Assembly: GCF_013347965.1 (NCBI RefSeq)
Contig: NZ_CP048810.1
Location: 6,199,501 to 6,263,500, forward strand
Length of the DNA stretch: 64,000 nt
Reading direction: 5' to 3'
Source: Pseudomonas bijieensis
Lineage (GTDB): Bacteria; Pseudomonadota; Gammaproteobacteria; Pseudomonadales; Pseudomonadaceae
The position numbers were made by a program, and so were the translations under genes. Each line of letters opens with the position of its first letter. Positions within the stretch are counted from its first letter, which is position 1. The notes under the pieces were generated by a model. The model saw only the letters and a program-made list of their open reading frames with translations, was not told where the DNA came from and did not search any database. Positions 7,994 through 19,900 of the stretch are shown in pieces.

Positions 7994-10900
7994 ATGAATG
8001 CTGAAGACGCCTTGAAACTTGCTCGCCGGTTTATCGGGTTGCCCCTGGAAAAGCGCCGGATGTTCCTGGTCGCGTTGGCCAAGGAGGGCGTGGAGTTCAG
8101 CGGTTTTCCCATCCCTCGGGGCGTCGAGGCCGAGGATCGCCAGGCGTTGTCTTATGCCCAGCAGCGCATGTGGTTTCTCTGGCAACTGGAGCCGGGCAGC
8201 GGCGCCTATAACCTGCCGGGTGCGGTGCGGCTCAAGGGCGCGTTGAGCCTGCCGGCGCTGGAGCGAGCCTTCGCCAGCCTGGTGGCCCGTCATGAAACCC
8301 TGCGCACGGTGTTCCAGCGCCAGGCCGACGACAGCCTGCTGCAGATCCCCTCCAACGCCGCGCTGAAGATCGGGCGCCAGGACTTCAGGGCCTTGCCAGC
8401 CGCCGAACGCGAACAGGCGGTGCGTCAGGCCGCCGAAGCACAATCGATGCAGCCTTTCGACCTGTCCAGCGGCCCGTTGCTGCGGGTCGAATTGCTCACG
8501 CTCGATGAACGCGAGCATGTGCTGCTGCTGACCTTGCACCACATCGTCTCCGATGGCTGGTCGATGAACGTGCTGATCGACGAGTTCATCCGCTGCTACG
8601 ACGCCCATGAAGCGGGCGTGGCGCCGCAACTGGCCGATTTGCCGATCCAGTACAGCGACTATGCGCTGTGGCAACGCCGCTGGCTGGAAGCCGGCGAGCA
8701 GGCGCGTCAACTCGACTATTGGCAGGCGCAACTGGGCGATGAACACCCCGTGCTGGAACTGCCCATCGATCACCCGCGCCCGGCGATGCCCAGCTATCGC
8801 GGCACGCGCTTTGAATTCGCCGTGGAGCCGGCCCTGGCCGAGCAACTGCGCACCACCGCCCAGCGGCACAACATCACCCTGTTCATGCTCCTGCTCGGCG
8901 CCTTCAACGTGCTGCTGCATCGCTACACCGGCCACACCGATATCCGCGTCGGCGTGCCCATCGCCAACCGCAACCGTGCCGAAACCGAAGGGCTGATCGG
9001 CTTCTTCGTCAACACCCAGGTATTGCGCACCAAGCTCGGCGGCCAGACCCGTGTCGATGAGCTGCTGCGCACGGTCAAGGAAGCGGCCCTCGGTGCCCAG
9101 GCCCATCAGGACTTGCCGTTCGAACGCCTGGTGGAAGCCCTGAAACTGGAGCGCAGCCTCAGCCATACGCCGCTGTTTCAGGTGATGTACAACCACCAGC
9201 CGCACGTGGCCGACATCGCCAGCATTCGCACCGCGTCGGGTCTGGAGTTGTCGATGCTGGAATGGCAGGGCCGCACTACTCAGTTCGACCTGACCCTCGA
9301 CACCTGGGAAAAGGCCGGCAAACTGCACGCGGCGCTGACCTACGCTAACGATCTGTTCGACACCACCACGGTCGAGCGCATGGCCCGACACTGGACGCGG
9401 CTGCTGCACGGCATGGTTGCCGACAGCCATGCACGCGTCGGTGAGTTGCCGTTGCTCGAAGCCGATGAGTATCAGCGCCTGATCCATGACTGGAATCCGC
9501 TGGACGCGCCGTTCGACCAGACGCTGTGCATTCACCAACTGATCGCTCGCCAGGCCCAGGCCACGCCGGATGCCCCGGCCGTCACTTTCGCCGACACCCG
9601 ACTGACCTACAGCGAACTCGACGGCCGCGCCAATCGCCTGGCCCACAAGCTCATCGAATTGGGCGTGGGCCCGGAAGTGCGCGTGGGTGTGGCGATGCTG
9701 CGCTCCGAACACCTGCTGATCGCCTTGCTGGCGGTGCTCAAGGCCGGCGGCGCCTACGTGCCGCTGGACCCGGACTACCCGGCCGAGCGCGTGGCCTACA
9801 TGCTCGACGACAGCCGCGCCCGGGTCTTGCTGACCGAGCAGGCGGTGGCGGCGACGCTGAGCGTACCGAGCGAAACCGCCGTGCTGATGCTGGATCGGAT
9901 CGAGCTGGGGCAGTACCCACTCCGTGCACCGATTACCCACGTCACGCCAGACAACCTCGCCTATGTGATCTATACCTCCGGCTCCACCGGTCAACCCAAG
10001 GGCGTGGCGATTGCCCATCGCAACGTGCTGGCGCTGATCGACTGGTCCCGATCGGTCTACAGCCGCGACGACATCCAGGGCGTACTCGCCGCCACGTCGG
10101 TGTGCTTCGATTTGTCGGTGTGGGAACTGTTCGTGACCCTGGCCAACGGCGGCTCGCTGATCATCGCCCGTAATGCCCTGGAATTGCCGCAACTGCCGGC
10201 CCGGGACCAGGTGCGGCTGATCAACACCGTGCCGTCGGCGATTGCCGCGTTGCAGCGTAATGGTGAGATCCCGGCCAGCGTGCGCATCATCAACCTCGCT
10301 GGAGAGCCGCTGAAGCAGAGCCTGGTGGATGCGCTGTACCAACATTCACCCTGTGAGTCTGTGGGAGCAAAGCCTGTGGAGTCAGTGCCTGTGGGAGCAA
10401 GCTTTGCTCCCACAGGCTCACTCCCACAGGTGGGTGGCGTTGAACATGTCTACGATCTTTACGGCCCCTCGGAAGACACCACCTATTCCACCTGGACCCG
10501 CCGCACCGCCGGCGGCACGGCGAACATCGGCCGCCCCCTCAAGCACACGGCCAGCTACCTGCTGGACGCCGACCTGCAACCGGTGCCCCAAGGCGTCTCG
10601 GCGGAGTTGTACCTGAGCGGCGCGGGCATCACCCGTGGTTATCTCGGCCGTGCCGCGATGACCGCCGAGAAATACGTGCCCAACCCGTTTTCCACCCACG
10701 GCGAACGCCTGTACCGCACCGGCGACCTGACCCGTTACCAGGCCGACGGCACCTTGCAGTACGTCGGTCGCATCGACCATCAGGTCAAGGTCCGCGGCTT
10801 CCGTATCGAGCTGGGGGAGATCGAAGCGCGCCTGCTGCAACAGCCCCAGGTGCGCGAATTGGCGGTGCTGGCCCAGGACAGTGAGCACGGTCAGCAACTG

Positions 10901-13900
10901 GTGGCCTTCCTCGTCCCGAGCGACGCCAAGGTGCTGACCGAGGCCGAGCACCAGGTGCAATTGCGCGAAACCCTCAAGGCTGCTTTGCGTGAACACCTGC
11001 CGGATTACATGGTGCCGGCCTACCTGGTGTTCCTCGATCAACTGCCGCTGACCCCCAATGGCAAACTCGACCGCAAGGCCTTGCCGGCCATTGACGGCAG
11101 TGAGCAGCAGCGCGAATTCGTCGCGCCCCACAGCCCCATGGAAAAAGCCCTGGCGGCGATCTGGCAGGACGTGCTGAACCTCGACAGCATCGGCCTGGAA
11201 GACAACTTCTTCGAGCTGGGCGGTGATTCCATCGTCTCCATGCAAGTGGTCAGCCGTGCGCGGCAAGCCGGGATCGTGCTCAATCCCAAAGCCCTGTTCC
11301 AGCACCAGACCCTGCGCAGCCTGGCGCTGGTTGCGCGCCAGGGCGACAGCCATGCGGTCGATCAAGGCCTGGCGCGCGGCGCGGTGCCGTTGACGCCGGT
11401 GCAGCAGTGGTTCTTCGAGCGCGACATTCCCGAGCGGCAACATTGGAACCAGTCGCTGCTGCTGGTGCCCGGCGAGCCCCTTGACGTCGCGGCATTGGAA
11501 TCGGCCCTGGCCCGTTTGGTCGAGCACCATGACAGCCTGCGCCTGCGCTTTACCCAGGTGAACGGCCACTGGCAGCAAGCCTATGCCGAGCCGTCGGCGG
11601 CCAGTGTGTTGTGGCAACGCCAGGCGACGTCGGTCGAACAACTCAACGCCCTGTGCGACGACGCCCAGCGCAGCCTCGACCTGGACGATGGGCCGCTGCT
11701 GCGAGCCTTGCTGGTGGACATGGCCGATGGCAGCCAGCGCTTGTTGCTGGCGATCCATCACCTGGTGGTGGACGGGGTTTCGTGGCGCGTGCTGCTGGAC
11801 GATCTGCAACAGTTCTACCGCCAATTGCAGGCCGGCCAGCCGATCCAGGTGCCGGCCAAGACCAGCGCGTATGGACAATGGGCCGCGCACCTGCACGGGC
11901 ATCTCGATGGCTTCATGGACAGCCTCGATTACTGGCGCGCCCAGGGCAATGCCTCGGCCGGCAACGGCTTGCCGTGCGACTACCCCGAGCGCCTGCTTCT
12001 AGCGTGTGACGAGCGCAAGGTGCAAGTGCGGCTGGACGCCGAACAGACCCGCCAACTGCTGCAACAGGCGCCCAGGGCCTACCGCACCCAGGTCAATGAC
12101 CTGCTGCTGACGGCCCTGGCCCGTACGGTGTGCCGTTGGACCGGGCAGGACAGCACACTGATCCAGCTCGAAGGCCATGGCCGTGAAGAGCTGTTCGAGG
12201 GCGTTGACCTGACCCGCACCGTCGGTTGGTTCACCAGCCTGTTCCCGGTCAGCCTCCGCCCGGCGTCGGCGTTGAGTGCGTCGATCAAGACCATCAAGGA
12301 GCAACTGCGCGCCGTACCGGACAAGGGCCTGGGCTATGGCGTGCTGCGCTACCTGAGCGAACCGGCGGTGCGTGCCGAACTGGCGGCCTTGACGGCGCCG
12401 CGCATCACCTTCAACTACCTGGGGCAGTTCGACCGGCAGTTCGACGACGGCGCGCTGTTCGTACCCTCCAGCGAAGGCAGTGGCGCGGCGCAACATGCCC
12501 GGGCGCCGCTGGCGAACTGGTTGACAGTGGAAGGCCAGGTCTACGGTGGGGAGTTGTCCCTGAACTGGGGGTTCAGCGAGCGGATGTTCAAGCAGCAGAC
12601 CATCGAGACACTGGCCGCTGACTACCTCGCCGAGCTGAGGACGTTGATCGAACACTGCTGCGCGCTGGAAACGCCACAGGCGACGCCATCGGACTTCCCC
12701 CTGGCCCGCATCAGTCAGGCGCAACTCGACAACCTGCCGATGGCCGCCGGGCAGTTGGACGACCTCTATCCGTTGTCGCCGATGCAGCAGGGCTTGCTGT
12801 TCCACACTTTGTACGAGCAGGCGGCGGGGGAGTACATCAACCAGTTGCGCGTGGACGTCCAAGGCATCGATGCGCAGCGCTTCGCCGACGCCTGGCAGGC
12901 CACCCTCGATGCCCACGATAGTTTGCGTAGCGGCTTTGTCTGGCAGGGTGACCTGGAGCAGCCGTTGCAGATCGTTCATCGCCAGGTCGAGTTGCCATTC
13001 ACGGTCCTCGACTGGCGCGGGCGCGAGCACCTCGCCGAGGCCCTGAATGAGCGCGCCGACGCCGAGCGTCGTCAGGGCTTCGACCTGGCCCAGGCGCCGT
13101 TGCTGCGCCTGGTGCTGGTGCAGACCGAGGCCGAGCGCTGGCACCTGATCTACACCCATCACCACATCCTGATGGACGGCTGGAGCAACGCTCAATTGCT
13201 GGGCGAAGTGTTGCAGCGCTACAGCGGTCGCTTGCCCAAGGCCAATGTCGGGCGTTATCGCGACTACATCGCCTGGCTGCAACGCCAGGACGCTCAATTG
13301 AGCGAGACGTTCTGGACCGGTCAGTTGGCAACCTTGCAAGAGCCAACGCGGTTGGCGCGCGTCATGTCCACCAGCGAAATCCACAGTGGCCATGGCGATC
13401 ACTTCCAGACCCTGGACGCGACCCGCACCCAGGCCCTGGAACAGTTCGCCCGCCAACAGAAAGTCACCCTCAACACCCTGGTGCAAGCGGCGTGGTTGTT
13501 GTTGCTGCAACGCTACACCGGCCATGACAGCGTCGCCTTCGGTGCCACCGTGGCCGGGCGTCCGGCGGATCTGCCGGGCATCGAGCAACAGGTCGGCCTG
13601 TTCATCAACACCTTGCCGGTGATCGCCGCGCCAAGGCCGGACCAGTCGGTCGGCGCCTGGTTGCAAGCCGTGCAGGCGCAGAACCTCAGCTTGCGGGAAT
13701 TCGAGCACACGCCGTTGGCGGACATCCAGCGCTGGGCCGGGCAGGGCGGCGAGGCGCTGTTCGACAACATCCTGGTGTTCGAGAACTACCCGATTGCCCA
13801 GGCCCTGGCAGAAGGCGCCGGGCAGGGCGCGGTATTTGGCGACGTCAGCCACCTGGAGCAAACCCATTATCCGTTGAGCGTGGCCGTGACCCTCGGCCAG

Positions 13901-16900
13901 ACCCTGGCGCTGCACTACAGTTTCGACCGGGCGCATTTCAGTCCGGCGGCCATCGACGGCATCAGCGCGCAGCTGTCGCAGCTGTTGGAGCGCTTCGCCG
14001 AGTCGGCGGCGCGCACCCTCGGGCAAATCGCCCTGGTCAGCGTCGAGGAACAGGCCCGGCAACAGGCTGCCAACCACCCGCAGCCATACCCGACCGACAT
14101 CGCCGTGCATCAGCGCATCGCCCATCTGGCGGCGCACAAGCCCCTGGCGACGGCGGTGATCTTCGACGGCCAGCGCTTCAGCTATGGCGACATCGACCGG
14201 CGCGCCAACCAGTTGGCCCACGCCTTGATTGCCCGTGGCGTAGCCCCGGAAACCCGGGTTGGTGTGGCCCTGCCACGCAGCGAAGGGGTGATCGTCGCGC
14301 TGCTGGCGGTGCTCAAGGCCGGCGCGGCCTATGTGCCACTGGACACCAGTTACCCACGGGAACGCCTGGCGTACCTGATCGAGGATTCGGGGCTGGCGCT
14401 GTTGCTCACCGACTCCCGGGTGTCGGCGCAACTGCCGCTGGAGGGCGCCAATCAAGTGCTGGAACTCGATCGCCTGGACTTGAGCTTGCAACCTGCGGAT
14501 GCACCCTCGGTCGCCGTCGATCCGCAGAACCTCGCCTACGTGATCTACACCTCCGGTTCCACCGGCAACCCCAAAGGCGTGAGCGTGGCCCACGGCCCGC
14601 TGGCGATGCACTGCCAGGCCATCGGCGAGCGCTATGAAATGCGCGACAGCGATTGCGAATTCCACTTCATGTCCTTCGCCTTCGACGGTGCCCACGAGCG
14701 CTGGCTCACCAGCCTGACCCACGGCGCCTCGCTGCTGATTCGCGACGACAGCCTGTGGACCCCGGAACAGACCTACCACGCCATGGGCGAACACGGCGTG
14801 ACGGTAGTGGCGTTCCCGCCGGTGTACCTGCAACAACTGGCCGAGCACGCCGAGCGCGAGGGCAATCCGCCGAAGGTGCGCATCTACTGCTTCGGCGGCG
14901 ATGCGGTGCCCAACGCCAGTTTCGAACGGGTCAAGCGCGCCCTCGATCCGGACTTCATCATCAACGGCTATGGCCCGACCGAAACCGTGGTCACCCCGCT
15001 GATCTGGAAGGCCGGCCGCGACGTGGCGTGTGGCGCCGCCTATGCACCCATCGGCAGCCGCATCGGCGACCGCAGCGCCTATGTGCTCGACGCCGACCTG
15101 AACCTGCTGCCCCAAGGCATGGCCGGTGAGCTGTACCTGGGTGGCACCGGGCTGGCGCGGGGTTACCTGAACCGTCCGGGCCTGACGGCCGAGCGCTTTG
15201 TCGCCGACCCGTTCAGCCGCAGCGGCGGCTTGCTCTATCGCACCGGCGACCTGGTGCGCCAACGGGCCGATGGCACCTTCGATTACCTGGACCGCATCGA
15301 CAACCAGGTGAAGATCCGCGGCTTCCGCATCGAGCTGGGTGAGGTCGAAGCCAGCCTGCAAGCCCTCGACGGCGTGCGCGAAGCGGTGGTGGTGGCCCAG
15401 GAAGGCACCGCCGGCAGTGGCAAGCGCCTGGTCGCCTACGTGGTGGCCAATGAGCCGGTGCCGGGGGATTTCGCCGAGCACCTGCGTGACCAGCTCAAGG
15501 CAACCTTGCCGGCGCACATGGTCCCGGCCTATCTGCTGCGGCTCGACCGCCTGCCGCTGACCCCCAACGGCAAGCTCGACCGCAAGAACCTGCCCAAGCC
15601 CGACGTCAGCCAATTGCAGCAGACCTACGTGGCCCCGCGCAGCGCGCTGGAACAGCAACTGGTGTCGATCTGGCAGGACGTACTCAAGCTCGCGCAAGTG
15701 GGCCTGCGGGACAACTTCTTCGAACTGGGCGGCGATTCCATCGTCTCGATCCAGGTGGTCAGCCGCGCACGCCAGGCCGGTATTCATTTCACGCCCAAGG
15801 ACTTGTTCCAGCACCAGACCATCGAGGCGCTGGCGGCGGTGGCGCGGACGGGCGCACCGCGGCAAGCGCTGGACCAGCAACCGGCCAGCGGCGAAACGGC
15901 GCTGCTGCCGATTCACCAGTGGTTCTTTGCCCAGGCGATTCCTGACCGTCATCACTGGAACCAGTCGGTGATGCTCAAGCCGACCCAGGCGTTGGATGCT
16001 CGGGCGCTGGAGCAGGCCTTGAACGCCCTGGTCGTGCACCACGACAGCCTGCGCCTGGCGTTCATCGAACAGGCCGGAGGTTGGACGGCGCGCTACCGTG
16101 ACGGGGTGGCTGACGGGATTGTCTGGCAAGCCGACGTCGCCGATCTCGCCGAGTTGGAAACGCTGGGCAATCAGGCCCAGCGCAGCCTGCAACTGGACGG
16201 TGGCTCGCTGATCCGTGCGGTGCTGGCGAACCTCGCCGATGGCACCCAGCGTTTGCTGCTGATCGTGCATCACCTGGTGGTCGACGGGGTGTCCTGGCGG
16301 ATCCTCGTCGAAGACCTGCAAATGGCTTATCGGCAGGCGCTCGCCGGTGCGGTCGTGCAACTGCCGGCCAAGACCAGCGCGATCAAGGCCTGGGCCGAAG
16401 CGTTACAGGGCTACGCCAGCAGCCCATCCTTGCAGGCCGAGCTGGGGGGCTGGCAACAGCAGTTGCAAGGCGCCGCCACGGCGTTGCCATGGGATAACCC
16501 CCAGGGCGGACAGCAACATGGCCAAGCCGTGACGATTCGCACGGCCCTGGACAAAAACCTCACCCGGCAATTGCTGCAGCAAGCCCCGGCGGCCTATCGC
16601 ACCCAGGTCAATGACCTGTTGCTCACCGCCCTGGCGCGGGTGATGGTGCGCTGGACTGGCGCTGAGAGTGTGTTAGTGCAACTCGAAGGTCACGGCCGTG
16701 AAGAACTGTTCGAGCACATCGACCTGACCCGCACGGTCGGCTGGTTCACCAGCCTGTTCCCGGCCCGTTTGACACCCGCTGCCGACCTCGCTGCTTCGCT
16801 GAAGCAGATCAAGGAACAACTGCGCGCCATCCCCCACAAGGGCATCGGTTTCGGTGCCCTGGCGCACCTGGGCGATGCGTCAGCGCGGCAAGCGTTGCAG

Positions 16901-19900
16901 GCCTTGCCGACGCCGCAACTGACCTTCAACTATCTCGGCCAGTTCGACGGCAATTTCGCGGCGGCTGACGATGCCCTGTTTGTGCCCACCGACGAGCATG
17001 GCGGTGAAGAGTTGAACATGCAGGGCCCGCTGGGCAGTCCGCTGGCGCTGGACGGCAAAGTCTTCGGCGGCGCGCTGGACTTGACCTGGACCTTCAGCGG
17101 CGACCTGTTCCAGGCGTCGACCATTCAACGACTGGCCGACGACTACCTGGAAGAACTCACCGCGCTCATCCGTCATTGCTGCGACAGCCAGCACCGTGGC
17201 GTGACGCCGTCGGACTTCCCGTTGGCGCGGCTGACCCAGGCGCAACTGGATACCCTGGTGCGCCAACCCCAGGCCGTCGACGACATCTACCCGCTGTCGC
17301 CGATGCAACAGGGCATGCTGTTTCACTCCTTGCTCGGACAAGGCAGTGGCGACTACATCAACCAGATGCGCCTCGACGTCGAGGGCGTCGACCCGCAACG
17401 TTTCCGCGCGGCCTGGCAGGCGGTGGTCGAGGCCCATGACATTCTGCGCACCGGGTTCTTCTGGCAGGGCGACCTGGCGCAGCCGGTGCAAATCGTCCAG
17501 CGTCAGGTCGAGGTGCCGTTCCGTGTGCTCGATTGGAATGGGCGGACGGACATTGATGGCGCCTTGCAAACCCTGGCCGATGAAGAGCGTGCCCAAGGCC
17601 TGGACCTGACCCAGGCGCCGTTGATGCGCCTGGTCCTGGTGCGCACTGGCACGGATCGGCATCACCTGATCTACACCAACCATCACATCCTGATGGATGG
17701 CTGGAGCAGCGCGCAGTTGCTCGGCGAAGTGTTGCAGCACTACCGCGGCGCCAGCGTGGCCCGCCCGGCTGGCCGTTATCGCGACTACATCGCCTGGCTG
17801 CAACGCCAGGACGCGAGCCTCGGCGAAGGGTTCTGGACGCAACAGTTGCGCACGCTGGATGAGCCGGTGCGCCTGGCCCAGGTGTTTGCCCGCCCGGCGC
17901 AGGACGTCTCGGCGAAGCCGTACGGCCATCACCGCGTACAGCTGGATGCGCTGCAGAGCCAACGCCTGGCCGAGTTCGCCCGGGAATCCAAAGTCACCGT
18001 CAACACCCTGGTGCAAGCGGCCTGGCTGCTGCTGTTGCAGCGCTACACCGGCAAGGCCAGCGTGGCGTTTGGCGCAACGGTGGCGGGGCGGCCGGCGGAC
18101 CTGGTGGGCGTCGAGGGCCAGATCGGCCTGTTCATCAACACCTTGCCGGTCATCGCCAGCCCGCGTCCGGAACAGAGCCTGGGGGACTGGCTGCACAGCG
18201 TCCAGGCGCAGAACCTGGCCTTGCGCGAGTTCGAGCACACGGCGCTGTTCGACATCCAGCGCTGGGCTGGCCTGGGCGGCGAAGCCTTGTTCGACAACAT
18301 CCTGGTGTTCGAGAACTACCCGATTTCCGAAGCCTTGGCGCAGGGGGCGCCTGAAGGCTTGCGTTTCGGTGCCGTGGATAACCTGGAACAGACCAACTAC
18401 CCGCTGACCCTGCTGGTCAGCCTCGGTGCCGAACTGGCGGTGCAGTTCAGCTACCAGTGCGCGAGTTTTGCTCAGGCCTCGGTCGAGCGGATTGGCCTGC
18501 ATCTGCAGCGCTTGCTGCTGCAAATGACCGACGCCGGGCAACGTTCCTTGGGCGAGCTGAGCTTGCTCGACGAGCGCGAAACCCGCCAGCACGTGCAAGG
18601 CTGGAACGCCACCGCAGCCAGTTATCCACAGGCGCGTTGCGTCCATCAATTGTTCGAGGCCCAGGCCCGCCAAACGCCGGATGCCACGGCACTGGTGTTC
18701 GCCGAGCAGGCGCTGAGCTACGCCGAACTCAATGTCCGGGCCAACCGCCTGGCCCATCGCTTGATCGAACAGGGCGTGGGGCCCGATCAATTGGTCGGTG
18801 TCGCGCTGGAGCGCGGCGTGGAGATGATTGTCGCCTTGCTGGCGATCCTCAAGGCCGGTGGCGCCTACCTGCCACTGGACCCGGCGTTCCCCCAGGACCG
18901 CCTGGCGCACATGATCGAAGACAGCGGCATCGAACTGCTGCTGACCCAACGTTCGCTGCTCAACCAGCTACCGCTGTCCTGTGGGAGCGGTGTTGGCGTT
19001 AAGACATTGGTGTTGGATCAGGAGGGTGTCTGGTTCGACGGTGATGCCTGCGAGGCGCCGGCGACGCGCCTGGATGCGGAGCACCTGGCCTACGCGATCT
19101 ACACCTCCGGTTCCACCGGCAAGCCCAAGGGCGTGATGGTGCGTCATGGGGCGCTGGTGAATTTCGTCGCCAGCATGGCCCGTGAACCGGGCATCGCCGC
19201 TAGTGATCGAGTGCTGTCGCTGACCACGTTCTCGTTCGATATCTTCGGCCTGGAACTGTACGGCGCGCTGTTGAGCGGTGCCTGCGTGGTGCTGGTGGAC
19301 AAGCAGAGCGCCCACGACCCCGAGGCGCTGCTCAAGACCATCGACCGGCAACAGGTCAGCGTGGTCCAGGCCACGCCCTCGACCTGGCGCATGTTGCTTG
19401 ACCACCCGGCGTCCGCGTTGCTGGCCGGGCGCAAGTGCCTGTGCGGTGGCGAGGCGTTGGCCGAGGACCTGGCCGAGCGGCTGCTGGATGTCGCTGGCGA
19501 GGTCTGGAATCTGTATGGCCCGACTGAAACCACCATCTGGTCGGCGGCCTACCGCTTGACTGAAGAGCAACGCGTGCCGTACCTCGGCCGGCCGATTGCC
19601 AACACGTCGCTGTACATCGTCGGCGATCACTTCGCGCCAAACCCGGTCGGGCTGATCGGCGAACTGCTGATTGGCGGCGACGGCCTGGCCCGGGGTTACC
19701 ACGACCGTGCGGCGCTCACCGCCGAGCGCTTCCTGCCGGACCCGTTCGGCAACGGCGCGCGGGTGTACCGCACCGGTGACCTGGCGCGCCAGTGTGGCGA
19801 CGGCGTGATCGAGTACATCGGTCGGGTCGACCATCAAGTGAAGATCCGCGGCTTCCGCATCGAACTGGGGGAAATCGAAGCCTGCCTGCTGGCCCAGGAA

